Assembly: GCA_949358305.1 (NCBI GenBank)
Contig: OX442315.1
Coordinates: forward strand, 9,946,427-10,010,426
DNA from: Strigamia acuminata
Lineage: Eukaryota > Arthropoda > Chilopoda > Geophilomorpha > Linotaeniidae
Length of the DNA stretch: 64,000 nucleotides
Reading direction: 5' to 3'
Positions 29,391-40,465 of the stretch are shown here, one piece after another (the first letter of the stretch is position 1; the number at the start of each line of letters is the position of its first letter). Under the pieces are notes generated by a model. It did no database searches, had not been told where the DNA came from, and saw nothing but the letters and a program-made list of their open reading frames with translations. Both the position numbers and the translations under genes were made by a program.

Positions 29391-29751
29391 AAACTATTAT
29401 TGTCTTCATGAAGACAGTCATGTTGTTGAACAAAGTTCTGATGTCATATGTCATGTGATATCAAAAGAGGAAATGACATCATTGAATCTCAAATGATAAA
29501 ATTGAACTTGGATCTTGGGACTATTTTTTACCTAGCAACTGTTGTTTACAGTATTCATACACTAGGCCTGATTGCTCAGATTTGATGTATACACAGACAA
29601 AATAGTGCCAACTTTGAGCTCATTGTTTGCATTGTTGGCTGTCTATGGAATAAAATTATTTTAGGGTCTCATTCAGCATGATATAACAATCCTTCTTGTT
29701 TAATATTATAACAATCTGTGATAGCTTATTAGTGCTCTCCCCTTGTTAGAT

Positions 29752-30088
29752 TACATCAAAAAAGTCTGCTCAAATTTATGATCATTAAAAATGGAAAAAT
29801 TCATTTAATTTAAAGTTGCTTGTTTATTCAATCACAGACATTTTTGTAGTTGTTTCTGTTGTTGCTGTTTGCCGAGTGATGTCTATTTACTTTACAAAAA
29901 AAAAAATTCAAATCAAATTTGGGCATTTGTTGGTACAGTGGGAAAGAAATGTTACTTTAAATTTTTTTTCTTACAAAATTGAAATTGATCCGAGTCAAAT
30001 TGGGTGAAATTGAGTTTTCCATTGTTGATTAAGGTCTGAGCTAAGTTGATTGAAATTCCAAAAAGTAAACAAGCAGAAACGTTCAGAA

Positions 30089-30123
<35 letters not shown>

Positions 30124-30868
30124 ATTTAATACAGAAGGAGATTTTCAATATAAATTTGCTTTTTGCAATTAGCCATTATAATTGAACACTGCTTTTCTCA
30201 CAGCAACCACTGTATCTGGAATAAGTAAAAGTCACTTTGGAGTTCGGATGGCCCAGGATTAAAACTAATTTTAAGAAACGGCACACGTACGCAATAGTTT
30301 ACATTGGAACAGTGAATAATTTTATTCAAATAAAGTATATATGCAAATAAGTTCTCGGACATGTTTTTTAACGATAGAAAATAGAAATCAATTCAAGATT
30401 AAGATTAGCATTTCCCACCCAGAAACGTCAGAATCTCACTCCGGTGATCAGCGTGTGGATTCGTATTTTGGGTTCATTGAATTTAATTGTAGGAGTCACA
30501 GATAATGGTTAGTAAATCATTTTTGTGTCACAGCGTTAGTTTTTTTGGCGTTGTCGCGTTATTTTGGCGTTATTGCGTTGTTGTCAAATAACGCATGCGT
30601 TGCGTTGTTTTGTGAATAACGCAACACCTCGCCAACTAAAAACAACGCAAAAACCTAATGATTAATGGTGTTTTCACACATCCAAACAAGTCACGCACGT
30701 GTTAACAGCCAAAGCTAGACAGTAACATGAATTTATAACTGGAAATAGATACAGAACGCAGAAAAGGGGGGAGAAACTGAAGCCGCGTTCGAAGTCATCG
30801 TTACAGGGGTTCCTAACCCCCCGAAGAAACTACTACTACTATTTTAACATTCACAAAAATTGATAATT
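29752..30868. other. Region without a supported gene, right of the palindrome
   Basis: It contains an (AAAT)n microsatellite at about 30087-30124 and a cluster of GCGTTA words with inverse TAACGC at about 30528-30650. A small ORF at 29816-30007 has no recognisable features. Confidence 0.5.
30528..30650. repeat. Cluster of GCGTT / AACGC words
   Basis: Within 120 bases GCGTT or its complement AACGC occurs about nine times, including AAATAACGCATGCGTTGCG, so the block is partly self-complementary. It resembles the subterminal repeats of hAT-type transposons. Compare 53466-53565 and 63723-63880. Confidence 0.45.
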
Positions 30869-31049
30869 GCGGGTTACTTCTCAGACGATCACTTCTCAAA
30901 TGGGTCGTTTCTTCAAAAAATATTTGTCTGCAAACTGATCTATTCGAGAAACGTGGTCTTCGAAATGATTGTCTGAGAAGTGAAATTCGAAGAAGTGACC
31001 CAGAATCGAAAAAAGGACTATCTAAGGTAAAAATATCTAAATTTTTCAG

Positions 31050-31547
31050 ATCTACTAATTGGATGTCCCAAAATGAACTGCAAACATACATCAAATGTGA
31101 CACAAAGAGCGCTTCGTTATAGCATTCGCAGACATGTTTCCAATTATGACAGAGAAAATGTTGTCGAATTGCCACAAGAGTGGTAATGATTTGTTCGATT
31201 CCAACAACTCGATTTACACGCGTTTTATTTTGACCATTTTGCTCATTTGCTGCTCATCGCTTTGTCTATACCAAACGGTGGAAAGAATTTCTTTTTACTA
31301 CACATATCCTTTAGCAGTCGATATTCATTTTGACTACACATCTTTATTCCAAATGCCAGACATGCAGGTTTGCGTATTTGAAAATAATTACAACTTTAAC
31401 CTGTTAGAAAAACGAGGTATGGGAGACCAGTTCAGTAGAATAATGCCCTATTTCAAAATCATACAATACAACCACAATGTGGATTACAATTCAATTTGGA
31501 ACTTTACAAATACCCGGAGTGCTTTGAAGGATTTTGAATTTAAGCAC
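31050..31547 (+). pseudogene. DEG/ENaC sodium-channel, N-terminal exon, frameshifted
   Basis: It is a close paralogue of 55549-56049. The frame from 31193 encodes the first membrane segment (TRFILTILLICCSSLCLYQTV), then FYYTYPLAVDIHFDYTSLFQMPDMQVC. This is the DEG/ENaC pattern of TM1 followed by the start of the extracellular domain (normally FPAVTIC). The N-terminal part with its ATG at 31073 is in another frame: one extra base near 31181 relative to the paralogue creates an early stop. An acceptor TTTTTCAG (31049) and a donor GTGAGT (31548) bound the exon, in the same places as in the paralogue. A possible further exon from 31592 is cut by copia sequence. Confidence 0.75.
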
Positions 31548-31631
31548 GTGAGTACAAAATTGTGGCCTCAATATGCACTATGATTATTTAGGCTTGCAAA
31601 CTGCAATCTGATGAAATGCATTCCCAATATT

Positions 31632-31867
31632 GTGGAGTTTTTTGGGTTTCGACGGGCGACAACAATCGCCAGAAGGCGGGCGGACATACACGAATATCGT
31701 AAACAGCCAATTAGGGGCTGTTCCTTGTAATCAGCCAATCAGGGCTGATCAGTGTCATATTTAAAGAGAAAATGTTGTTAATAAAATCACTTTTGAATTG
31801 AACTAGCCGTGTGTTGTGTTATGTTATTTCTTAGTCAGCTGTCAATTTGTTTTTGATAGTTTACATC
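31632..31867 (+). mobile_element. Copia-like LTR fragment
   Basis: The segment begins TGTGGAG and ends TTTACA. It holds CATATTTAAAGAG as a TATA box and AATAAAATC, and is followed by TCAGAAGTGGGAT. The latter is the kind of sequence found right after the LTR in many Ty1/copia elements, where it serves as the primer site. Only about 100 bases of internal sequence follow before a minus-strand copia fragment begins. The limits are uncertain. Confidence 0.45.
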
Positions 31868-31950
31868 AGAAGTGGGATAGAAGGATTCGATGCGACGATA
31901 GACGATAAAGTAGAAGACGATTGTTTTTGGCGACGGAAACAGAATTCGGG

Positions 31951-32400
31951 TTAGCAAATAACGCGTGGGCAGTCGACGTACACGATTAAATATGCAATGT
32001 TTCTATATTTGTAGATGCAGTTACACCAATTTACATGCTGCAGTCCAAGCTTCAATAAGGTGTCTTCCAATTCGATGCCCCATTCTCTTCCCGATTGGTG
32101 TAAACCATATATCGCTCGAAGGAGTTTGCAAACGTAGTTTTCTTTGCCTTGACAGACAAATCCTTTTGGCTGGCGCATATATATAGTTTTATGTAACTTT
32201 GCATAAAGGTAAGCACACTTCACATCGGCCTGGATATAGCTCCACTTCAACATGCAAACAAGTAACGTGAACATGAATCGAACAATGGAAAAGTCCACCA
32301 CAGGTGAAAATGTCTCTTCGTATGACTCGCCATAGACTTGTGAAAAGCCCTGCGCCACGAGTCTGGCTTTGTATCGTGCGATCTCCTGTTTGTCGTTTTG
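31951..32400 (-). pseudogene. Copia reverse transcriptase fragment
   Basis: The minus-strand frame reads ARLVAQGFSQ-type sequence followed by YEETFSPVVDFSIVRF, QADVKCAYLYAKL, IYMRQPKGFV and LLRAIYGLHQSGREW, in the order typical of Ty1/copia reverse transcriptase. It breaks off before the YVDD catalytic box would be complete (LIVYVD then a change of frame). It is oriented head to head with the LTR fragment at 31632, so two copia pieces are joined here. Confidence 0.85.
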
Positions 32401-32926
32401 TTTGACAGTGTAAATCCACTAATTTGCAGTAACCACGACGAGCGTTCCCGCCGCTGTGTGTTTCGCCGGGAACCACCAAGCGTCCGCCGCTGTGTGATCG
32501 CCGGACACCTACACAAAACCCTAAAACCTAGACAACAGCCGAAGTAAGACCTTTTAGGCATTCACTCGCGCCCGACCAGCGTGAGCCCGAAGGACCGACC
32601 AAGAAACGTGAGACGAGGACGCCATTCATTGCCACGCCGGCCCAAGACGACACCACGTTGCCACGCGGACGCCATCTTGGATCCAGAGCGCCAACAAAGG
32701 ACGACCTCGACCAGTTTCCCGCCGACTTCACACACCTTACCTTTTACCCTTATTCCTTTACATATTTTATCCCTTTTACCTGTACATTCCCGTATAATAA
32801 ATACATTTATTATATTTACCTTTTATATTGTTTGTTGTGTCATATTCTTTTGGGTAACCGCTTGAGTAAAGCGGTATTACGAGATTAGTAAGTGACTCAT
32901 ACCACTAGTTAGCGACAGCCGAGTTA
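32401..32926. other. Leader-like region before the 694-residue ORF
   Basis: A GC-richer part (32430-32730) is followed by a pyrimidine-rich part with CCCGTATAATAAATACATT, which looks like a polyadenylation region. TGTTGTGTCA then occurs near 32838. This would fit the end of an LTR, but I find no second copy, so it stays a suggestion. Confidence 0.3.
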
Positions 32927-32996
32927 GAGCGCAACAGAGTATACGCAGAAAGTAACGAAAAGGATTGGAGCGGAGGCGAACCGGGACACTCACTTC

Positions 32997-35081
32997 GTGA
33001 CGGGACGATCCGGACCAGCACTGAACGTCTCTTCGGTCATCATCGAGGAAAACGGAGCAGTTGGAGGAGCGCCTGCCGCCTCGCCTGTCGCGGAACCTGC
33101 TAAGGAACTTTCGTTGAACGATCAAGTGGCTAAAAAGGTAGTAAAAAATGAAGAAAACAGAAGAGAGAGAGAGAAAATTAGTAATATCAACACGAAGTCG
33201 ACCCCGATCATCAAAACGGAATCGAGCGTGACGGCAGCAGAGGCGAAATCGACCGATGTTACAACGGTGACCACCGCTGCTGCGCCGATTGTTATTCCTT
33301 ATTTTTATGTCGTAAAAAACAAATCGTCTTTGATCGAGACGTCCGAATCGAGCCAAGCTGCCCGACCTGTAGATGCCACCACTGTGACCCAATCGAATGT
33401 GACGCCCAAGATGATGACTTCAGTTGCTGCGACATCGGTGCCGATTACGTACTCCAAAATTGTGACTTCAAATACACAAATGGACACAATTGCTGATTTT
33501 AACAAAAAATTAATCAAAACTGATTTTTCCCCACAGGTTGACCGAGATATCAAGGCGCTGCTAAACTTCACACCGTCTTCATCCATCGCGAATATCGCTG
33601 CTGAGATTGCAAAAGATGCAGAAGAGTGTGCGAAGATCCACGACGTCAAAAAATTGGAAAGCAAGAATTCAAATCCAATTGCTAAGGCCATTTCAGCGGT
33701 CTCGAACGGATCGACGTCGTCGGAAGGGTGCGCATCTCTGAAACCACGTTATCTCCAGGGATTCGACCGAAATGGATGTACAATGCGCCCGGATCGTATT
33801 TTCACTCAAATGTCTGAAATTTTCCAGCGCCACGAGCTTGAGATTCTATACCCCATGGAGAACAGGGGTCAAGGACGAATCAACCTGAGATCTGAAGGAT
33901 GGAAAGAACTCTTCAAGATGTCGATTAACCTGGATTTCAACGTTAGCGCCTCGGACTTTAAGACGGTCGTCGGAACGATTTTTGGATGCCTTGGGAACAT
34001 CGCGAAGGAAATTGAAGCAAAAATGACAAAGGACTGTACCGGAGACGAACACGCAGTGCAGCACCTCATTGTGCACGCCGTGCATTTTAATTTAAAAGAA
34101 ATCATCACCCAAATGCATCAGAGTCGTCGTGACGCCGTCAAACGATTTCGAGAGGCCGACGCGCTCAGAGAGGCCCAGCGACTGGAAGACGAGAGAAATG
34201 CGCCCGCCAAGCCACCGCTGGAACCGGAATTGATCATGACGGAGGATGAAATCAAGAACTTTTCAGAAAAGATTCTCATTGAGTTGGCGCCTGAAAAATT
34301 GGTGCAACAATTTGAGGACGCAATTGCCGAAAATCCGAAGTTGGCGGATCCCCGAACCAGATATTCATTCCGATACGATCCCGTAATCGTGGCGGACACA
34401 GGAGGGCTCGCCTCGGAGTTATCTTCGGATATGGATTATTCGATGTCGGATGTCGAATCGCTTCGCGAATCAACGGGCGACGAGGAAAACCACAAAGCGT
34501 TCTTGGCGGCACGAGAACATAACAAAATTGAAGTGATTCATGCCGACGAGCCTTTCAGACTTCCTGGAGTTGGACGGGGCGGTGCAAAAACTGGACGTCG
34601 ATCACCGTTGATCTCAAAGATGCCCAAGATGATTTTGACACCACCGAAGGAAAACGACGACAATGCAAGTGAGGTTGTCACGCGTGAGAGTCTGCGTGAA
34701 CCACTCGAGCCAAAGCCTGTAGAGAAGCGTCTCGTGGAGCCAACTTGCGCATTAGCAATCATGGAGGAAATTGTCCCGATTGATGATATTTTCTACTCAC
34801 TTCCGTGGGAGCCAACTATCAAATTGGTCGTCGACTGGAAAATTTTGTCGCGCCTGTTCGAAACAATCATCTTCTCGGACCTTCATCTTGACCACACCAA
34901 GGGCGAAAAGTTGTTGTCCATCATTAAACAATATTATGTTGTACATTTTCTTTACCGAGTGAACAGGATTAGCCGGAAGTGCTACGCGACTTCTAAACAA
35001 CAGGTGAGAGTGATCCTCGTGAAAACGGCGCTTAGACTGGTCTATTATGCGATGGACAGTCAGGGCGCGTCTGCATTTTAA
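32997..35081 (+). CDS. Long ORF of unknown family, no ATG near its start
   Basis: The frame is open from about 32928 and ends at 35081. The first in-frame ATG is at 33411, leaving 556 residues. The first 130 residues are Ala/Thr/Val/Ser-rich and low in complexity. The middle (residues 240-380 from 32997) looks globular, with a Trp/Phe-containing helical part (GWKELFKMSINLDFNVSASD). A highly charged stretch, an acidic Ser-rich stretch and a basic C-terminal helix follow. No zinc finger, protease or polymerase motif is seen. GTG at 32997, a shift from an earlier frame or an upstream exon could provide the start. A purine tract and LTR-like sequence lie 0.8 kb downstream, so it may be the gag of an unknown LTR element. 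A host gene exon is the alternative. Confidence 0.5.
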   Translation: MTGRSGPALNVSSVIIEENGAVGGAPAASPVAEPAKELSLNDQVAKKVVKNEENRREREKISNINTKSTPIIKTESSVTAAEAKSTDVTTVTTAAAPIVIPYFYVVKNKSSLIETSESSQAARPVDATTVTQSNVTPKMMTSVAATSVPITYSKIVTSNTQMDTIADFNKKLIKTDFSPQVDRDIKALLNFTPSSSIANIAAEIAKDAEECAKIHDVKKLESKNSNPIAKAISAVSNGSTSSEGCASLKPRYLQGFDRNGCTMRPDRIFTQMSEIFQRHELEILYPMENRGQGRINLRSEGWKELFKMSINLDFNVSASDFKTVVGTIFGCLGNIAKEIEAKMTKDCTGDEHAVQHLIVHAVHFNLKEIITQMHQSRRDAVKRFREADALREAQRLEDERNAPAKPPLEPELIMTEDEIKNFSEKILIELAPEKLVQQFEDAIAENPKLADPRTRYSFRYDPVIVADTGGLASELSSDMDYSMSDVESLRESTGDEENHKAFLAAREHNKIEVIHADEPFRLPGVGRGGAKTGRRSPLISKMPKMILTPPKENDDNASEVVTRESLREPLEPKPVEKRLVEPTCALAIMEEIVPIDDIFYSLPWEPTIKLVVDWKILSRLFETIIFSDLHLDHTKGEKLLSIIKQYYVVHFLYRVNRISRKCYATSKQQVRVILVKTALRLVYYAMDSQGASAF

Positions 35082-35903
35082 AGTTGAAATCCTTAAACAT
35101 ACCTCGAAAACTTACAAGTGACTTTGCGCCTCAAACCCATATACGAACTGTTGTGTGTGTGGACTTTATTGTGATAATTGTGATACAGACGATAAGTGTT
35201 ATAATTGTTAAAAAAAAAAATGTGATTATTAAGCGCCTTAAAGAAGATTTTCCGTTAAGTTCCGTGAAAACTCAAACGCCTACGAAAGAAGATAATATTC
35301 GTTTGCAAACTTTTTATTTTTTGATATTTATATTTTACTAATCATTTTTGCTAATCATTTTTATTAACCATTTGTGATCATTGAAATTTTGCTATCCTTA
35401 TATTGTGATAATTGACGCCAAAACAGCGCTTAATCAGTATTTTCATTTACTAATAATTTACATTTTTATAGAAATTTTTGCCACCCATAGGCATTGTTGA
35501 TTAATCTTAAAATTATTTAATTATCTAGTCATAACGAAAAATATCATTGATAATTTCAAGTGTTGTCAAATAATTTAACAAATTTTATTATTTTATTTAG
35601 GATTTAGTCGTAATTAGCGCCTAAACGTCTATAGATTCTGTTAATTTTTAATCAAACAATTTTTTACAATATTCCTCTCCTAAACCCATTTGTTTGTGTT
35701 TGTTTGTTCTTGTCTGTAATTGCGCCAAGTTGTGCGCCTGTTGCATCTATCTAAATAAAACCCTACCTTTGTTATGTGTTCATAAGTGAGATTGATATTG
35801 TTGATTCATTATTTTTATTTATTTTTATGTTCAAATTTTTACCAATCATGTTGTTAACTCCATTTAGATGTTGATTATATAAAAACCATATAATAAACAT
35901 CTA
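35082..35903. other. AT-rich stretch downstream of the unknown ORF
   Basis: No gene is seen. Several stretches of TTTATTTTAT type and the words GCGCCTAAA / GCGCCTTAA recur. An 85-residue frame at 35084-35341 has no recognisable features. Confidence 0.4.
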
Positions 35904-36700
35904 GGTGGGGGGGAATGTCACGGTCCTGACTTTAGACAGTAATAATTTTCAAAATTTTAAGCGCATTTTGCGCCTTTCCTTTAAATTTTCCCCAATTTTA
36001 TTGAGAAATTGTTCTAGTTTCCCTGGATTATTTCATTTTTCCCAAATCTAAATTTATTATTTTATTTTATATTATTTTCCTTATTTTTGACATTTATCTT
36101 TAATCTGTCCTGGTTTTAATCACCCCATCCAGACAAATCATGAGAATTCTGCAATAAGTTGATATAATCGCGCTCTAAATTTGCATATTTCACCCCTGGT
36201 CGCCTGTTTTCTGCCCAGTCCCCATTGGGAATTGGCTTGGCCTTTAACATGTGATCAGAGGTGACTTATTCTGTCAAGACAACTTGGACAGAGAGAATAA
36301 TTTTCGCCTTCGACTAGTCAACATCTCCTGTCTCAACTGGGGGATTTCCAAGTGCGATTTATGTTGCGTCTCAACGCATACGGTCATTATGCAGCCCGAA
36401 TTCTCATGGTTGGCTATCTAACCACAACATTTATTATTTGCCCATTATTTGCGTACAAATTACTGGAAAAACGGCGTATTCGACGGTCTTAATTCGTCAA
36501 TACATTTTATGCCACGACTGTGACTTCCTCCTCAGCCCTATCATTTTGAACTCATACTCGTCTCAATTGCGTATTCATTTCATTATCGACGGTTCGACGA
36601 CGTTGTCTGCGGTTTGGTGCCTGTTTGCGCGTTCACCCAACGTTTGCGCGTGTTCAGGAGAAGAAACATACTCTTCGTAAGTACGCCTAGCATATGACGA
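35904..36700 (+). mobile_element. Possible polypurine tract and 3' LTR
   Basis: AGGTGGGGGGGAA at 35903-35915 directly precedes TGTCACGGTCCTGAC at 35916. A G-rich tract followed by TGTnACGG is the arrangement seen at the 3' LTR of element A. The end of the repeat is not defined and no matching 5' LTR is found, so the call rests on this junction alone. Confidence 0.35.
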
Positions 36701-37261
36701 CATTTTTCCTAGTGAAGAGCAATATTTTGGTCTTAATTCGAAGTATCAACGTTCGCCATTTTGTACGGCGCCCGAATTGAATCCTGCACCCATAAAAAAA
36801 CAGATTTCACGAATAGACGCTGTCTTAACCTAGCTACCACCCCCGGCAAAGTTTTAAGAGTTGCAGCGCCTGCGAACCTAAATTTTCTGGTTATCACAAT
36901 CCCTGGAAATTCTCAAATTTCCGAAACCATTGTTAAAAAGTCGACTACGACGTGACAACGCGTTCGTTAGAAAGAGCGCCCTCTATACTTTTCGCGTATT
37001 AAAAAACACTTACGTAAATTTCAACTCCAAGATGGCTGCTTTTTGACCTCATGTACAGTCGTGTTCAAAAAAACTGGACCCTCACTCTGTGCTGGCAATT
37101 GAAATTGTGAGTAATTCCGTGTTTTGCCACTAGGTGAAACACCAGACATCAACAAGTGATAATATAGCCTTGTCTACAGTGTACAGTTTTAAAAAGGAAA
37201 ATATAAGTTATTTTCATAGAAAAAGGGTGTGGATATTTAATATTAAGAAATAAAAAATTAA

Positions 37262-37400
37262 TTTGTTTAATATTTTCTAACAATAAAGAATATTTTCTAA
37301 CAACAAAGAATATTTTCTAACAATAAAGAATATTTTCTAACAACAAAGAATATTTTCTAACAACAAAGAATATTTTCTAACAATAAAGAATATTTTTTAA
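37262..37400. repeat. 20 bp tandem repeat inside the fold-back element
   Basis: The unit AATATTTTCTAACAAYAAAG is repeated about six to seven times. Two to three inverted units (GTTAGAAAATATTCTTTRTT) appear at 37807-37860 on the other side. Confidence 0.85.
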
Positions 37401-37402
37401 AC

Positions 37403-37800
37403 ACTATAAATTTTGGGACCACTTTAAGTGAAAAACCTCCCTAATGCGACCAAAACACGCTCATTTTGGGACCACTTTAAGTAAAAAACCTCCCTAATGC
37501 GACCAAAACACGCTTAATTTGGGACCACTTTGTGTGCAAAACCTCCCTAATGCGACCAAAAATGCTCCTTTTTGCGACCACTTTGAGTGCAAAACCTCCC
37601 TAATGCGACCAAAAACGCTCCTTTTTGCGACCACTTTGAGTGCAAAACCTCCCTAATGCGACCAAAAACGCTCCTTTTTGCGACCACTTTGAGTGCAAAA
37701 CCTCCCTGATGCAACCAAAACATGCCCATTTTGGGACCACTTTTCGTGAAAAACCTCCCTAATGCGACCAAAACACGAGTCATTTTGGGACCACTTTAAG
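37403..37800. repeat. About 59 bp tandem repeat inside the fold-back element
   Basis: Units of the form TTTGGGACCACTTTAAGTGA-AAAACCTCCCTAATGCGACC-AAAACACGCTC occur about seven times, with TTTTTGCGACCACTTTGAGT variants in the middle. The array makes a minus-strand reading frame (37547-37783) that merely follows the repeat. Confidence 0.85.
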
Positions 37801-38149
37801 TAAAAATTGTTAGAAAATATTCTTTGTTGTTAGAAAATATTCTTTATTGTTAGAAAATATTAAACAAATTAATTTTTTATTTCTTAATATTAAATATCCA
37901 CACACTTTTTCTATGAAAATAACTTATATTTTTCTTTTTAAAACTGTCCACTAAATTATGAAAGGATCACTGTAGACATGGCTATATTATCACCTGTTGA
38001 TGTCTGGTGTTTCACCTAGTGGCAAAACACGAAATTACTCACAATTTCAATTGCCAGCACAGAATGAGGGTCCAGTTTTTTTGAACACGACTGTACATTT
38101 GCATCAACTTTCATCCTTATATCAAACGATTAGAACACATTAAAAAATT

Positions 38150-38492
38150 TCAGATGTTCGACGAGTGACAGCAAAGCCATCTTTTGGAGGAGGCTTTCAC
38201 CGAGAAATTATGATGCGCACACGAATTCCAACTTGGTCAATCTGCTCATTGTTTCATTTCACCCTTTTGACGTAGAACTACGTCCTTAGACAGGACAGTC
38301 CTTTTTGGCGGAAATGCAAACCAGCGCCAGTAATAGAAATAGCTACAGGTGCCAATTCAAATTGTTGGTAAACCAAAACCTAACCATAAGCTCATAAGCA
38401 AACCTCACAATGCCACAATGGGAAACATTTCCCATCAAGAGATGGCGCTTAAAAAACCCTGGGGATCAACAATGTAGCAACAACGTAACCAG
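38150..38492 (+). repeat. Dispersed repeat family E, copy 2
   Basis: Direct copy of 26272-26612, with the same sharp right end. Eight bases further on, the first reverse-strand element A LTR starts. Confidence 0.7.
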
Positions 38493-38500
38493 GCCCACCT

Positions 38501-40436
38501 TGTGACGGTGACGACCACAACTCCCATTTAACAATGGTACCGGGAATAGATCGCAATAAAATACAGTGAATACAATACGAGATAAATACAAGAGACAATA
38601 TTATCAACACACTACAGTTTATTGTTGGCAAACAATAATATCAAATCTAATTTATACATAAGACTAATGCCGACATTTGGCCCGTTAAATAACCATTTAA
38701 ACTATACAACAAGTTAGCCAAATGGCTTTATAATAATATCATTACGTGTCCATGGGATGGGAGCGGTTTTCCCATCGCTCGACCTGGTTATAGATGTCAT
38801 CTAAGCCGGATGGCTGTGTCCTGGAGTCCAATACGGCTTCGCTGGTTCCTTGGTTCGCTGTGTAATATCATCGCACGTCGATGAATCGAATGATCTGAGA
38901 GATGCGGTTGACTCATGTGCACCGCCACAACTTTAGGTTGGATATTGGTGTAACTAAATGTATTCATTTAGTTATCAATATTCCGCTCTACGAATTATAT
39001 TTAATTCGTATCGTTGTGTTTTCCTATTTGGATGTTCTTGTAAATAAGTTATCGCCAACTTAATAATTATATTGAATACAATATATAAGTAATTCGAGTT
39101 ACTTGACTTGATTTGACTAACTTGTTCCCAAGTTAGATTTCACTGTTATAAATAAAGATAAAGATTAATCTTCCCGTCGCAACACACAATTGCCATCGAT
39201 TAGAATATACGCCTTGCCATGCAGAACGGTATCAAGCGTCCCCGGCGTCGCAGCACGGTCGTCCATCGAGTGGTTGACGGTACCACGTACACAAGGGTCG
39301 ATAGCTCGCGGCTCCGCACAGCAGTTTAATCTCTCGCGGTACTAATAATAGACCGACTGCTTTGGCATCGAATACCATGAGAATCAGCTTGCCAAACACT
39401 TGGTGCTACTCGTGGTTACTGTAAAACAGACTGCTTTGGCACCATCAGGTGAAGGAACCAATTCTCAACAATACCGATGCTACTCGTGGTAACGGAATAC
39501 GTTCATACCGAAAAAGACAACTTGGTCCTGTCCGGAGGATACTGAATTGCACAACGGCGGGTTCTCCTTCGGCGTCGCAACCGTAGACTGTAACATTTAT
39601 GCAACATAATAATCCCAGCACTTCGACTTCAATTGCCGGCGGTGGCATGATTCTGTAGAATCATGCAACGGTTCTTTGCGAATAAATCAACAAAGAACCA
39701 AAAGGTTTTTTACGTGAACAACGAATCATATTTCATAAGTAACAATACCAAACAGAAATAATCAAACAGAGCTGCGGAATGGCTGGTTGTTTGGGTTTAT
39801 ATAACCTGACTGGATTAAGGATTAATCCAACTATCCAATTGGAACATTGGTTCCATGAATTCCTCCAATCCCGTATCACCGGAAGTGGATACGGAGGAGC
39901 ATTTATGCAAATTATGCTAATCCTTGTTACAACCGGAACTGGATACCCAGGACCGAAAATGGGTTCCACCAATCAGATTGATCGGTTGACCGATTGATCG
40001 CTAAACATTCTGTCCCGCAGAAATGGAAGTTACATTGTATTTAACAATGTCAGATATTTAATATATATTTATATTAATATTTAACACAATTTATTCACTT
40101 GATTAAATATACGTTTATATTTAATCATGAGGTTTTCAAGTTCGTATTCGAATTTACCGCTAATTGCGATCGCGCCATCTAGTGGCAATATGGAGCATTG
40201 ACAAATGCGGGTTTTAGCAGACGACTCTTCGTAATTCGGCCGTGATATATTTATATCATGTAGAAATGAGTGTTCATTAATAATAAACGAACATCTTTGT
40301 ATTTGAAACATCCCAAATATCTTTATTTAGGAATTATACCAGTTTTACACAGAATATCTTCGAGATATCATGATAATGGCGCAACAGCGCTTCTTTCTAA
40401 GAAAATAGGCATTTATAGCCATTGTAAACCGTCACA
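38501..40436 (-). mobile_element. Element A LTR, array copy 1
   Basis: Begins TGTGACGGTGACGACC on the plus strand and ends AACCGTCACA, so it is the reverse complement of the LTR at 6442-8354. It is from a slightly different subfamily. It carries an 18 bp segment near 39119-39136 (AACTTGTTCCCAAGTTAG) absent from copies 2 and 3. Confidence 0.9.
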
Positions 40437-40465
40437 CATCCCCCTTAATAACACAATTATATACT

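Larger units (their letters stand above)
28713..29751. repeat. Large near-perfect palindrome, two 502 bp arms
   Basis: 28713-29214 is the reverse complement of 29250-29751 with only scattered mismatches, for example CAGGCAATGG against CAAGCAATGG. The 35 bp centre is AT-rich. As single-stranded DNA or RNA it would fold into a very long hairpin. Each arm contains a tRNA-like segment and the word ATGACTGTCTTCATGAAGACA, itself partly palindromic. The flanks are the minisatellite on the left and AT-rich sequence on the right. Confidence 0.95.
37056..38093. mobile_element. Tc1/mariner-like fold-back element with internal tandem repeats
   Basis: The ends are CAGTCGTGTTCAAAAAAACT and its reverse complement. 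The inverted match continues for roughly 200-260 bases on each side, broken by small differences. TA flanks the element on both sides (37054-37055 and 38094-38095), as expected for Tc1/mariner. The centre is filled by two tandem arrays instead of a transposase, so the element is non-autonomous. Confidence 0.85.

Noticed and set aside
37547-37783. 78-residue minus-strand ORF
   Set aside because: It only follows the 59 bp tandem repeat; the peptide is a repeat translation.
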